A stretch of 64,000 nt of DNA from Schistocephalus solidus (Eukaryota; Platyhelminthes; Cestoda; Diphyllobothriidea; Diphyllobothriidae). The number at the start of each line of letters is the position of its first letter. Position 1 is the first letter of the stretch. A program made the translations under genes and the position numbers. The stretch lies in the NCBI GenBank assembly GCA_017591395.1, contig WEDG01005537.1:62001-126000 (forward strand), written 5' to 3'. This document shows, one piece after another, positions 32,156-45,200 of the stretch. Below the pieces are notes generated by a model. It saw only the letters and a program-made list of their open reading frames with translations. It was not told the origin of the DNA and made no database searches.

Positions 32156-32994
32156 AATTGCTCTGATCTACAATTTGTCGAAATTTTACTGTTAAGAGAA
32201 CTGAGATTATTATACAACGGCATATTTGGATGAAAACCATGGATAGGGAAGGCTATATTGTGGCGTTGGAAAGATTGGGGTGGCATAGAAATTAGATTTT
32301 GAGGGCAGTATGCATAAATTGGCGGAAAACGTGCATTTGGAAAAGGAATAAATGATTTCGAAAAACTGGTAACATAATTATTTGGGGATTTCGTACACTT
32401 TTTGGGTTTGGAAAAGATGCTAACGTTAACGTTCGCAGCTGTTGTAGATGCTGAGGGGTTGACAGGTTTCCAATCGGTAATGACATTACTGATTTTAATG
32501 CCTGGCTTAACCAATGATTCAGATTTACTTGGAGTTTTCTTAGTTTTACCAGATTTGGCAGCTTTAGCAGGCACGATTTGCTTGGGATGAGAAAGAAGTG
32601 GCATCGACTCAATTTCACTCGAACCAGGATCAAGGTTAATGGGTGAAGATTCAGCTGGAATCAAAATTCCTTTCGATCCGGAGGGCCGTGGTCATGCACT
32701 AGCTAGAGGGAAAAACCTCTGAGATAACATTTGGTATTGAAGGTGTAGACCAAGGTTTCTTGTTTGCTAATGAGGGTAAAACCCGACATTCCATTGGGGT
32801 TTTATCCGTACAGAGAAATAACTTGTTTTTTTCAAATATTGAGCTGAGTGCTCATGCTTAGAGAAAATAAGGTCAACTTCAATCGCTGAAAAAATTTTGA
32901 CCAGAATTGGCGGGTTTTTGCTACGGGAAGACAACCTTTTAGCTTCAGCGACTTTAAAGTTGAAGCCGCATGAGTTAAGGAAATGAAAATGCAA
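32089..32994 (-). pseudogene. ORF1-like protein of family-4 element
   Basis: Two open segments on the minus strand. 32994-32767 reads KVAEAKRLSSRSKNPPILVK, IFSKHEHS and SVRIKPQW, resembling the RNA-binding region of CR1-type ORF1 proteins. 32664-32089 is Ser/Pro/Asn-rich with basic KSGKTKKTPSK and aromatic repeats. It would bind element RNA. A frame change and stops separate the segments. Function is inferred from position before the endonuclease. Confidence 0.5.
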
Positions 32995-33050
32995 CGTCCA
33001 GGGGGATTTTACTCTTCGGGACGTTTTTTAAAAGGAAATTGAAACTTTTC

Positions 33051-33745
33051 TCTTCGCTGATTAAAGAAACAAAATTCAATAAGACCATGCTAAATGATAT
33101 TTTTCATTAAGTTTTGATAGAGAGGATATTAAGGCCTATCTCGATACTTACTAACATCAGAGCGAGTACCAGACTACAAAAGTTGAATTAAAGGATATAT
33201 TTGTCATTTTCCGTTTTATTTTCAAACATTCTGGACAGTATAAAATTAATCCTGGAAGTTATGGGTAGGTAATACATGCCATGTCTGTTTTTATTTCCAA
33301 ATTCACCCACCCAGATCAATGATTCCGGAGGCTTTTTATGTCATCTTCACTCTTCGACTACAAGAATCTGTTTTACCATTACCATGGAATACTTTTTTTA
33401 GCATGCTACTGATAATATCTTTGGTCTGAAAAAAGTATCATTTTCACACCTCCACGCGCTTTGAGGATTCTCACCGTCTTCAATATGGCCTCCTCACATA
33501 AACCCTTAGTGGACTGTGAGCAATCCCGATGTGTTCCTCCAGCCTCTCCACCTTAAACAGTGCTTCTGCTGTCATCCAAAAATATATAATGATCACGTTT
33601 TTAGCGCAACGCCCCATCCGGTTACGGAATTCTACGTTGATGAGGAGTGGTTGTGTCTTATATACAGAGTTACCTTACGATCAGCGCTAGCTTTCTTCTT
33701 CTTAAAACGAATTAAATCCAAGTAATTTTGCCTTTTTAAGCGCAG
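33051..33745. other. No gene recognised
   Basis: A+T-rich sequence with a short open stretch (33516-33725, plus) that shows no known domain and is probably chance. Confidence 0.4.
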
Positions 33746-33749
33746 TGGA

Positions 33750-35645
33750 AAGAGTTTTTTCTCTTTCAGTGCTGCAGTCCCAAAACGGAGTACCGGAAAC
33801 GGATGACCAAAATAAATCCTCAATCCTCTCTAGCTTCTTTCAGTCGGTATTCACTTATGAAACAAATCCCCTCCGCTCCCCTTCCCAGAGCATCTTCAAC
33901 ATTCGGAAACATTTGCATTTAGTAAATGATCTTTACTTCTCACCAAAATTTGTCAGGATAGAATTATTCCACCAGAAGCCTACCAAGTCACCGGTTACAG
34001 ATAGAATTCAGACGCATGCCCTTTGATAATTGGTCAATGTACTGTGTGAACCGGTTTTGATTATATTCCAAAAGACCTTGGTAGAGGGCGGCTTAACGTT
34101 GGAATTGAAAACTGCTCTTATCTCCCCGATCCACAAAGGAGGGTTCAAGCTGGATTCGGAAAATAACCATTCCATTGGCTAAACCTGCATTTTGTGCAAG
34201 GTCATGGAAAAACGTATTAGGAGACATATAATGAAGTATATGGAGCAGAAGAACTTATAATGTGCTGCCCAGCATGGCTTTCGCTCTGGTCATTCATGTT
34301 ATACGAGTGGTCTTTTATCGCAGGAAAAATGGACAAAAGCCATAGACCAAGGCCACCTAGCTGATGTCATTTTCTTCGACTAAAAGAAGGCATTTGATAG
34401 CGTACCTTATCAGTGACTTTTACATAAGACTTTGAAGTATGGTATCCAGAGAATTGTTTTTAAGTGGATCAAAAGTTTCCTGTCATGCAGACTGCAAATG
34501 TAATTGTTGGCACCACTGAATCCGAGTGAGTAACGGTAGAAAGTGGTGTTCCACAGGGTTTAGTCTTATGTAACCTTCTGTTCCTCATCTATATTAACGA
34601 CTGCACTGATAATCTTTACTGTGATGTAATCATGTTTGCAGATGTTATCGAAATCTAAAAAACCATCAGCTCCATTGGCGATGCGCAGAAACCACAAGAA
34701 AACTTTAAAAAATTGGCTGTCTGGTCCAGCATGTGGCTTCTAACGTTTAAATATACCCAAATGTACAGTCTAACGCTTGGACACTGAGAGAAGACGTTTC
34801 CTCAAATACTAGTATTACCTGAACGGAATTGCACTTAATAAAAAGCATACGCACAAAGATCTTGGTATCTGGATAGCTTCCAAACTAATGCCTTCCGAAC
34901 ACTCTAAACGAGCCGACTAAAAGGCAACGAGCATAATGCGTTGGATCAACCGCGCTTTTATAGTCTTTCCTCCCGAACTGTTTTCGTAGATCTTCTGTAC
35001 TTTTGTTAGACTGCATTTATAATATCTAATGACAGCATGCATGCCCTGGATGAAGAAAGACAAGGATCCCATCGAGCAGGTGCAAAGATGGGTGAAAAAA
35101 TTGGTGGACGGTCTTAGGACCCTGTCATATCCAGGAAGACTTATCAAGCTTAACATGTTTCCTGTATCCTGTAGACAAATACGATGTGACCTGCTGGGAA
35201 CATATCGAATTATCCATGAACATGCCTGTGTGCTGTAGATTTCTTTATGTTTACCAACATAATTTACCTGCACAGTCATCCATATGAGTTCAAACGCTAA
35301 TATATGTGCCTAGATCAAAGAAATTTGTTTTTCAGTCAGTGAGTGGCTCAAACATGGAACTAACTTCTAAGGTAAATAATGACGTCGAATCCCGTAGATA
35401 GAATCAAACGACAGTTAGACTGCTTGATATTTTGTTACCCATGACTATCACTGCAGGACTATCTTCAGTCAACCATTAGCTTTACTTCATTATTTCAATT
35501 TATGGGTATCGTACCACTACACGTTTGATGTTAAATGTTTAACCGTATTTTATGTTGTCCATGTAAACTTGCATTTGTTATTTCAATTGTACATAAATAA
35601 GGTCAACAAGTGCTACACCCGTAACCCTCAAACTAAACAATATAA
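33750..35645 (+). mobile_element. Family-6 non-LTR retrotransposon copy F, heavily decayed
   Basis: A related but old non-LTR copy on the plus strand. It starts in the linker before the reverse transcriptase and ends near AATAAGGTCAACAAG. That end has a small GTG-CTA-CAC hairpin and an ACCCTC block similar to the other families. It is tail to tail with a minus-strand copy starting about 50 bases later. Confidence 0.7.
33770..35330 (+). pseudogene. Reverse transcriptase remnant of family-6 copy F
   Basis: Readable blocks: SSILSSFFQSVFTYE (33810), KVMEKRIRRHIMKYMEQKN, AQHGFRSGHSCYTSGLL (34270-34320), a FFD..KKAFDSVPYQ palm with stops, YINDC-like sequence near 34590, an altered FADD (reading CLQMLSKSK near 34630), HKDLGIWIASKLMPSEHSKR (34855-34915), MTACMPWMKKDKDPIEQVQR and NMFPVSCRQIRCDLLGTYRI. 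More than ten stops are evident. Confidence 0.75.
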
Positions 35646-35699
35646 AATATTCCAAGCCTAAACTACTGTTGGAGAAAAAGAACATCCGTGTGTCCAGCT

Positions 35700-37330
35700 T
35701 GGCTTAATTCACACGTAATTTGAGTGGATGGCCTTATAGTTACGTTGTAGTTGCTATAATGAAGTAGTTTAGGAAGCAGACAAGAATCCTGACCGAACAT
35801 GATGGGGACAGTTTGTTTGAGGTCACCCTGTAGCTACCCGCAACTAAAAGAAAAAAAGAGCGAGATTAACCAATTGGATTTCGTAGTGTAGTGGAACCTG
35901 TGAAGGTAAGAGTTTGGCTGCCTGCCTTTGAACTTCTTCGAGGAGGGTGGAACCCTCATAGGTTCAGGGTCTCGATGAATGCATAGCAAACTCTAGGTCT
36001 GGTCGCAAAATGTTTGGAAGACCTTACCCGAGAAGTCTTCCTCGAAGGATGAGAACGCACGTTTGCCTAGGTATAAGACTAACATCGCAGGCTTGGCCAC
36101 CTTTTAGCAGTGCAGTGAAGGCAAGAGTGAAGTCGTAATCCGCATACTCAAGCCCTTCTGTGCGTCTACTTCTTGTAATATTATGGTATTCCGAGCGTAA
36201 ACCACGTTGTTCCGCCATCTTGTTCCGCCGAATCGTAAAGAGATACGTTGGTCCATATTTAATGGTAGAAGTCAGTCATTTGACAATTGCGCATGTCGGT
36301 TTAATATTTTCTGCAAACGCTCTTGGTCATTTGCATGCCGGATATTCCCATATATTGATATCATCAGCGAACATGGCCCAATTGCAATCCAGTTAAGCGA
36401 CACAACCTTTGACGAATATAATTAACAGGGAAAGGCATCACTTCTCTTAAACACAACCTCTGCTGACGTCTGGGAATTGATATGGACAGTTTGAGGGCGG
36501 CCGATTAGGAAGATTTGATTCCACGTCAGAAGCTTCCCCTTACTACTAGGCAGCTGAGTTTGTACAGAAGACAATGGTGAGGCACGACATTAATGGCATC
36601 ATCCACTGATCTAGAACAGAGTTCTAAATAGTAGAGCAGGTTTATCAAACCGGGCCTGCCCGTAACGAAACGGCTCTATCCACTGTTCTAGTACAGGGTT
36701 CTAATTAGTAGAGCAAGTTTACCAAACCCGGCCTACCCGTTACGAAACCCTGCTGGAAATTGGCAAGCAGCTAATTTCCATCTAGGAGCTGCATTAATTT
36801 TCGCTTATGTATTTTATCAATAATTTTGCAGCAAATGGAGTTAACACTGACATGCCTGTAGTTATTTGGGGACACCAAACTTCTGCCCGTTTACAGCGCT
36901 GTAATTCACGTATAGTCACAATCGGTTGGTAGACATTCTGCTTCGAATGATGTACAGAAAAGAATAGGGACTGATGGAGCCAACTCCCAGACGAGCTTCT
37001 TCAACAGTTCCGCCGATAACTCATCCAAGACTGGCGATTTGTATTTTTTAGCTCCAGCAGATACTGTAGTACAATCGCTTCCACAAACTGAACAGTCTCA
37101 ATTATTTTTGACCTCTTCGTATTCACTCTTAGCAGACATGAATCCAATTTCCCAAGTGCAAATAAACCAGGAAATTGTGAAAGAAAATCATCTTTCGCTC
37201 CATCTTCAGTAAGGCTTGTACCCTCAGCAGTCCTTAGCAGTCTTCAGCCGCGCTATTGTATCTTTTATTCGCATGCTCTTCCTAATCTGTCCATAATATA
37301 TTTTTGGATTCTCCGAGGCACAGTTAAGCG
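35700..37330 (-). pseudogene. Reverse transcriptase remnant of copy G
   Basis: Minus strand: KSPVLDELSAELLKKLVWEL (about 37040-36985), NNYRHVSVNSICCKII and QQGFVTGRPGLVNLLY (fingers and motif 1-2). Then DAINVVPHHCLLYKLS (palm A, catalytic Asp position present), and WAMFADDINIWEYP with intact FADD near 36370. A poor thumb region ends near VQRQAAKLLPSQVPLHYEIQ at 35900. Many stops. Confidence 0.72.
36601..36754. repeat. 77-bp tandem duplication inside copy G
   Basis: Two units, 36601-36677 and 36678-36754, each beginning ATCCACTG and containing TAGTAGAGCA and CCCGTWACGAAAC. They are about 84% identical by eye. On the minus strand the unit spans the GFVTGRPGLVNLL block, so the reading frame is duplicated in part. 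Confidence 0.88.
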
Positions 37331-37389
37331 AACCCACTTCTAGTTCCTGTCTTGTTCGGAAAATAAGATAATTGAATGGGTTTCTTAAA

Positions 37390-38430
37390 ATTTTGTATTA
37401 CTTAGGCCCGCTTTGATTTTGTCTTTTTGTCAATGATTTACCATGTTTATTTCGGAATGGTAGACCCTTTATGTATGCCGACGATTTAAAAGTTGCCTTT
37501 CGATACAATCCGGCAGATCGCGACACCGTGCTTGATCTATTCAAAAAGGACATTGAGGTCTTTGCCCATTGGTGCTGCAGATGGCGCCTTTCCCTTTCTT
37601 AGAACAAATGCTCCGTTATGGTTGTTGGCAACGACCATTAGCTTCAATTATGCATAGATGGCCACAATCCAAATGTGCCTGGAGTTGTTAAGGATTTGGG
37701 CATATCATATTCCAAAGGTCTCAATCTTTCAAGGCATTGCGCCCTGGTTGTCTCCAAAGCACGCAGAACTGTCGGGTTCATCCTCCGAAATTTCGACATT
37801 AGACTCCATTTTTATAAAATGTACTTTAGGCCTGGCCTAGAATATTGATTCTTTCTATTTAGCCTTCAGCGCACTAGTGAAAGGAAGAAAATACAATCAG
37901 TCCAGCTGTTCTTTATGAAAGAATTTTATCGTTGGAGCACCGTAATCTGTCGTATCAAGAACGCCGTGGGCTTGTAAACATTGATCCTTTATGGTTTCAC
38001 CGAGTGCAGAAAGGAATCTTGCTTACTGTTTAAGCTTTTGAATAGTCGTACATTTAATCCTCTTACCACTGTGAGGCAGCTTGACCACCCTCGGCACAGC
38101 AGTCATCGCAATGTCTTTTTATTTCTTCCATTAGCTCGCACATCTAAGTATCGTAGATTCTTTTCGGTAAATGCCATAGCCATGTGGAATAAACTACCCC
38201 ATAATATAAAAATCCAGCGAAGTTATTCTTTGTTTAAGATCACTACAAGTAGTTTTTTTGCATTCAGAACAGTTTCCAATAATTCTGGGCGCCGACATGG
38301 CAGAATCTGTTTTCCTCTTCGACGGAGTGCACGACATCTGAACCCGATCCCAGGTGTTACCTTGAGGGATACGGCACCGTCTCTGCAGCATGCACCCGTT
38401 GACTTCTTCGGCAGACAGTGAGCAACCGTC
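37390..38430 (+). mobile_element. Family-3 non-LTR retrotransposon, second copy
   Basis: Same family as 23060-24200: the segments around TGATTTACCATGTTTATTTC and TATGCCGACGATTTAAAAGT match the first copy in order. 5'-truncated in the palm. The catalytic box can be read as YADDLK (TATGCCGACGATTTAAAA, about 37475), better kept than in the first copy. Confidence 0.7.
37395..38420 (+). pseudogene. Reverse transcriptase C-terminal half, family-3 second copy
   Basis: LGPALILSFC and VNDLPCLFRN-type palm reading (37400-37460), then YADDLKVAFRYNPADRD, followed by a frame-broken thumb. The open stretch 37981-38421 reads FKLLNSRTFNPLTTVRQLDH, NVFLFLPLARTSKYRRFF and AIAMWNKLPHNIK, the standard end of this type of polymerase. 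Catalytic Asp pair present, but upstream domains are missing. Confidence 0.72.
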
Positions 38431-38499
38431 TACGGATGCACTCTTGCCTGGGGCAGAATACCGGTTCCTAACAAAGACAGAGAGACTGCAAACAGACTG

Positions 38500-38700
38500 C
38501 ACTTGGGTTATCCCTTCCCTGATCTGATTTGCTATATTCCTTACAGGCGGCAGTTTTTTTCCTCCTAAATAACATAGAGATAGGAAAAAAACACTTATAC
38601 TGATAGACATTCATGAGTTTTTTTCACGGCCGGCCTCAACCCTACTGAATATTTACTCTGACAATGCCTGTAAACTGGCATTAAATAAAACTGTTATTAT
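38500..38700 (+). repeat. R1-like repeat fragment and ATT-type tail
   Basis: GGCGGCAGTTTTTTTCCTCCTAAATA matches the core of repeat R1 (30640-30680 and the inverse copy near 55480), with about 50 extra bases before GAGTTTTTTTCACGG. Ends AATAAAACTGTTATTATTATGG, which looks like a retroelement tail made of ATT units. Confidence 0.55.
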
Positions 38701-41700
38701 TATGGATGTAAACTCCTGTCTGTAAACGATTTCTTACATATCCTTCACTTTTTTCACCTCAATTTTTAGGCTTGTATTAGAGGTCGGTTTGTCCACGTAA
38801 TCTTTGAAAGTGAAACTTGATTTGCGACGGGCCTATGCATTAATCGTGAGAACATTTTCCATTTGTCGATTATTTTTCCAGAAAAATACGGATTACCATT
38901 CAAGACGTGTGAATTCAACTAGCATTTAGTTCAATTCCCCGTGCCAAATATTGCTTCTGACTATTGTTGGCCGCTCAGGCATAAGAATGAGGAAGATCAC
39001 CCATAACACGACAATACGGAAACTTTACACTAAGGGGAGGGTAGCAAGGACACCTCATCCATGCTGTCCTGGGGTTATCTGAGGATAAGTTCAAGAGAGA
39101 TGACCTGTTGGGGTTCGAGCACTCCAATTGGTAACATGACGTGTGGATTGAGAAACAAACTGAGGATCCTGTTCAGAAGATGGCCCTGGAAGGCCAGGTT
39201 TAAACTATGGGCGAAGGCAGAGCTCCAGTCAATGAGAGACATGTTAAAGCCACGCATGCTCAAGATATTTGGCTATGTAACAAGTTTATCTAGCTACTTT
39301 AGCAGATAAACATTCACAAAGGGATCTCTTCGTGGCGTCAATACAATGTCATGATGCCGAGGCTTGGTGATCCCGCCACTTAAAATAGAAACAAAGATTG
39401 CCTCAAATGTACACATCAGTTTATCTGTTTTATCTGATAATTTTAGCCCATGTATTGCATAGTATACTGCCTCCTCCTTACCGCTCTTTATGTCTTCTCA
39501 TACAGCCTGGTATGACTAGCTCACGGTTGTCCATATGTTGAGAAAACTTGGTTTATGTTACAGCTAATACATCTGGAGATAGACTATAGCAGGAAATCTT
39601 CAGTGTGCCTAAATTTGATGACACGCTTTGCGCATTGGTGTACAATAATTTTAATTTCTGCATTACGAAACTTGCTGCTACAATATGGCTCGCGAAGAAA
39701 TAACCCAAAGAATGTTTTTATTCCAGCGTCCTCATTACTGTTACCATTGGGTTAAGAAAGCCTAATTTCCACAAATTTCCTTTGTACTAATTAATTTATG
39801 CTCTTATCCTTCAAACAGTTTAAACAGTATTGCAAGAATACGATGGAACTTTACTTATACATGGCCGAGAGTACTTATACTTTCTAATAGGAAAATCTGA
39901 CTGCAGAATCAGTTGTTTATATTCGTTGCTTAGTACTTTTTATCGGAAATGAATATTCAGTGAATGCATGCAAACATCCACCGGTTACTTATGCGAATGG
40001 AGGCAATTTGCTTAAACCTTAAGGAAAAGGCGAATTTTAAAACGGTAATTCAACGAGCCCATGTTGAGCGTGCACGTCAGGGGCTGCTTTCCAAGAGTTA
40101 AATATATCTTTTGAAGCCGTTTTGCGTCGCCCGGCGTGCCCTTCAGGAGAAACATTCCGGTCAGAGCGCTGACTTGAGACAATATAATTCGGCGGTCGAA
40201 TTGATAAGGTGGCTTTCTGCCCACCTATGTTGTCCCGAGAGAACTCCGAGCAATCCGCAGTTTTGTTTTTGAAGACCCGACATACCTGCTTAATGGTATC
40301 GAAAAATTGATTTAAGCGTAATTTACATCGATTCTTTCACACTTGGCTGAATTATGAGTTAACAGTAAAACTGCTAAAGATTTTATAGGAAGCTGAGCCT
40401 AACGATAACGGAATATCTGCATATATGAAAAATCCAAAGGGCATTTGAATAAAGTAGACTAAATGCAGCAGCGCGATGAATATGTCGATATCAGATTTCG
40501 GCTCCCCAGAAACAGAATACACTATGATGTTGCACTGTTTTAGGACTTGTACATATTTTTTAAAAATGAGAAAAAGACCATTCACATCGTAACTGCTTTT
40601 AAAATGCCCCAAAAAATATGCAACCAACGCATTTACCCAATTTAAACCACTGAAGTGTTGTTTGAGAATACTTAACAAATGCAGCTTCAAAAGTCTCCCC
40701 AACTGAGGAGCAAATAAGGCGAATGTATTCGCACTATTTCCAATAACTTATCTGCTATCGAAGACTCTTAATTGTTTGGACAGAGTTGAGGTTTTGGATT
40801 TAAAGCCGCGCATCCTAATCGAATGTGCTACCTCCGTCAAATCGACCCAATAAGAGGTATGCTGAGAAGACGGAGAGATGACTACTGTGACCAGAATCAA
40901 AGGATAAGTGTCCCTTATTCACTTGAAGCAGTATACACTCTGGCCCCCAGCTAATTTCCCACTTATTTTTATTCCTTGTGGAATCCGTAAACAACTATTA
41001 CCTCAGGGTTTGTTCAGTATTCCACCTTTGGATTAAGCAAGATATAATTTTCTATTTGATCAAGGTTGATTAGATTTTGAAGTTGCTGTGGGATATTGAT
41101 TGGCCAAACTACGTCATATGACATGCAAAGGCCATGCTCGATGATAGGTAATATGCGTTATTCATTTAGATAATTGGGAAAACGTTGACTTTCTAAAGCG
41201 CGATTGAATAGTATGCATAAGGGAGCCGGAAAACCCATTTTTTTCCCAACCCAAAGATGCTAGCTAGGCCAAGATTATGAGATTTTTTAAACAAAAACAT
41301 TGAAGCGGTGCGGTTATTTTCCAAATGTGTTGTTTCGAGAATGACACCATTCCGAATCTGGATGTTCGGTAGCAAAGCGGTCGAAATTCAAGAAATGTTT
41401 TGAATATGAGAGCAACGAATGTATCAACGGTCAATTTCACGTTTTTATGGGATGTCCGAGCATTTTCAAAGATCAATATGCTATAAGATAGGGTGAAAAG
41501 TGTTGCTTATCCCACTACTTATAAAAATGATATATATGATGAAAGTAAAACACCTAAACTAAGAACAGTGTCAAGATTCTAAGGAAAATTATTTCGGTTA
41601 GTTTACAATATGTACAGGCTAATTTGAGAGCTCATGGTTCTAAGCTTTCAGCAATCATCATCATTTGGGATTTAAGCAACATTCGCCAGTTCCTATATGT

Positions 41701-44700
41701 TTTGCTCCTTGCTCCAATTTAGTGATGCTTAAAATAAAATAGTCAGAAGCGCAGTCAGTTCCGATTTTCTGCCTGTAACTGTTACCTAAGTTAATCTGAA
41801 TAGTAAACTTTCTCAACAATACAGCTGGGATACCTCGCCCTCCCGAGCATTCTAAACAGAGGTCTGTTTAGTTGTTCAAAAATTAACTGGAATTTTGGAA
41901 ATATAAATAAGCGAGTTCCAGATGTTAACTGGGTGTCCATAGCCCTATTTCCTAACAATCCTCGCTTTACGGAAAGAACTGATTCGTATACCTTGAAGAA
42001 AGCGTCTGGTCTTCCATATTTACATATTATCTTTTTACTGACTTTACCAATTAGTTTATTTTAGTATATATGATTTCCTGAACACAGATCAAAGTGTTTA
42101 GGTTTCGGGAGACATTAAATGAAGGCTGCCTTGGCCTGAGGCCAGTCTTGGAATTAAACTTTGTAAAATCTTCCATCATTTCCCTCTATTAGATGAAGCA
42201 TTTTGACCTCTTTCTCGATCGCAAACCTAGGCTCGGTGGTTGCCGTTCAGTAGTACTTGCTATGTTCTTTCGGTGGAACTCCTCAGGTTACTTTCATAGT
42301 CAACATCGCAGCTTCAAGGCCGTCCGTTCAAAACCAATTTACTGGTTTAAGCATGTCTTCTAATAGAGGGAAAATTGCAATTTCTAGTTACTTTGATGTA
42401 GCACTTCAAACTTCACGAAGAACCTGCACGACAGATCAGCACATTTTCTATTTTTAGATTTGACTGTCTCGTCTGTCGTATCCTATCGTAAAGCCATCAT
42501 GCGGGAGATGAAATTAATTCAGAGCCACATTTAAGAGAATTTGGTTCAAATTATGTTTTGATTCTACGACTGCCAGTTACAAGAATATTCCATTTTGATG
42601 AGTTTGGTGCAGTTGTAAAAGATCTCGCATACGGGTTTGAAAATGTTGAAGAAAATAATAAATTTCGTCAAATGCATGCACTATTATATTTGATTGCCAA
42701 ATCTCGACATCTTGCTCAAGCGCCAATTTGCGCCAACTAGTAGATATTTTACGGGAAATGATGACCGTTATTTTCCATTATTTTTTGTTTACGCTATCGC
42801 TTCTAGTTTTCTTACAACCACACCCATAAACCTAAGGCAGATTTGTGTTTCCAGTTATCCACGTTTGGCTCATCGGCAGTGGTGTAATGCGTGTGGAGGA
42901 CGATACTTTTCAATTCGCTTAAACTGTCACAAGCACTTTTTATAGTTAAAAATTTGAAAACAATTTTACACAACTTCAGTAGTTGGTACCTTTAGGCCGT
43001 TTTTTTCGTTGAATTGACTTGCGTCCCAGGAAAAGGTCGTTCAGGTTCCTGCTCTCGTCCCTTCGAGTTTACATGCACATTCGCCTGTCCATAGTGGTTT
43101 AACCTACTCAATTAACTAAAATCACTACCACCCGAGTGCACTATTGTGACTGTCCACGGGCAGGATCATAGTTATGAAGATCTGCCCAATCGAGAGTTAT
43201 GTCTGTCGAGCTTCACTTAAATATAGCCGGTGACCGATCTCGCGTAATTTTAGCAGGAATTACAAAAAATGTTTCCGGTTTGAAGGGATTTCTTGAGTAG
43301 TACTGTAAAATTTATTACCATGCAACATAAAAAAGATACGAACTTCAAGGCAGAATTACGGCCTTGGAATGAGCGACTTGTAAGTCGCCTGCAAAATCCA
43401 CACTCTTTAAAAGTGTCCATTTAAATGATACGCATTTGCTAGTAATTTCTGCCGATCAAATAAGCATACTTGAACTCATATGGCAGCGAATCGCGTCTTG
43501 TTTAAGTGTTAAAGACGATGAAGGAGTAGCTAAGTCTTTTGAAACTTTCTAATTTATTGAATGATTTTGAGTCCAAGCTCCCGTTGCATTTGTGTTTAGG
43601 GTGTACAGTTTACAAACTGTATGTTTTCCAATCCTGGAAAATACTACCTTCTTCTTTGTTACTAAGCACATACTGTATGGTGCAGGCAAGATTTTAAATG
43701 ATATGAGCCATGGTTTATATTTAAAAATCAGCATTTATAAACGTTCAGATAGGGTGTTGTTTGAGGGAACATTTAAGGATTAAAAGTTATAACTTTATAA
43801 TTACAACTTTATAAAACTTAACCAAAATATTTCTTTGATTGTAAAAAAATTACGAAGACCTCGTGTGTTACTACCAAAATATGTTTTTTTTAGAGCCATA
43901 ATTTTGTCCTTCACCCAGCTATATTGTGCACTACTGAATTCAGGGACCACGCCCTTGGGCACTTACAATTCACAGTCTTAAGTTTGGCCAAGAAAACCAC
44001 GTTGGCAGACATGCCAGGTTTTGTCGCCTTTACAGTGGAGCCTCTCTAACAAATTTTACTTGCTGGATGAATATTCCACCCTTATCCGAAGGTTTCTGCT
44101 CCAGTTCACGCATTCTCTCACAAAAATATCAAAACCTTGAGAATTTGTTTGCACATTCCCCAGGCCATTTGGATATAAAAGATGATCTATGTAATCCATG
44201 TGGCGTCAAGGTAATTACTGGGATTTTACTTTTCAAGACATTTACTGGCTTCAAAATTATTTCACCCCGTGACTGTAACTCAATGAGCGCTTATCAGGAA
44301 AAGTATTTTGATTATTACTTGCCTAATGTTGTATCCCACAGCACCCATTCCAGTGGCAAGAAGAATTCGAATAGGTGTTAGCGCGGTTGGAAACACTTTA
44401 ACGAATGAAAATTACGGGCTGACTATAATTCTCCCCATAAACCGGAATTTAATGAGCTGTTTTGATGGTCCTATACATGAGCGTTGCTGCCGGTAAAAGG
44501 AACCATTGCTGTCTGACCTTCTGTCGCGTCAGCTGATTAAATTTTAAGTCACCACTGCCAATATGCTGAGCGAACTTTAACGCATGCATACTCAATGGTA
44601 CTCTGAAAATTATGCCCCGGATTTGATCGGCATCACTTTTTACCTTTCTTGTTTGCTGTGCGTAACAGTTTCCTCTAGTAAATAACGCACACGTACAGGT

Positions 44701-45200
44701 GCTGGACATTTCACTCAATATCGTTGATTCTGGTAAATTTCCTTCTACTTTAATTTCACGGGTGACGACCAGTTTTATCACGTGTGCCCATATCACAGAA
44801 TGATCCCATTCAAGGTACTTAATATGTTAAGATTTTGCTCATAGCTAAATGGGGCCGTGTTCAATGAGTGGACTCTCACCGATGACGACTCTCCTTTGCA
44901 GGTTGTACGACCTTTTCCAAATTAAGCACCTACGATGATTTAAGGAGAGGGAACTGCGAGCAATACCGAGTTATATTCAATAATCGTTGAGAACAGCGTG
45001 TGTAGATGCAGGTGTCGAACCTACTTAATCAGGAGCTATGTCCACTGTGTTTGCGTTAGATATTGGCGAGATATTGGCCGGAGCTCCCAAATGAGCACTT
45101 CAAACCGGCCAAGATTATTTTTCGATGCCTGAATGTACTGAGAGGTAACAGTGGACAGGAAGGCTTAGTGTTAACAGCCGGCATACGTGTACGTTTTTCC
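38701..45200. other. No gene recognised (6.5 kb)
   Basis: A long A+T-rich stretch. I checked the open stretches of 60-116 codons (for example 40352-40702 minus, 42558-42740 plus, 44449-44796 minus) and found no domain, codon pattern or conserved motif. No obvious tandem repeats. Small host exons could be present but cannot be supported from sequence alone. Confidence 0.45.

Larger units (their letters stand above)
30841..33050 (-). mobile_element. Family-4 non-LTR retrotransposon, 5' piece
   Basis: Minus-strand ORF1 and endonuclease region of the same family as the 25871-27545 piece. It stops at about 30841 in the linker before the reverse transcriptase. The ORF1-EN order is the usual one for CR1-type elements. 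Confidence 0.72.
35690..37330 (-). mobile_element. Non-LTR retrotransposon copy G, convergent with copy F
   Basis: A minus-strand copy whose 3' end faces that of copy F. Decay is comparable. It contains an internal 77-bp tandem duplication at 36601-36754. Both copies belong to the same broad group as families 2 and 5; whether they are one family is not settled by eye. Confidence 0.68.

Noticed and set aside
36590..36760. CRISPR-like or satellite array
   Set aside because: Only two units, no spacer structure, and they lie in RT coding sequence of a eukaryotic element.
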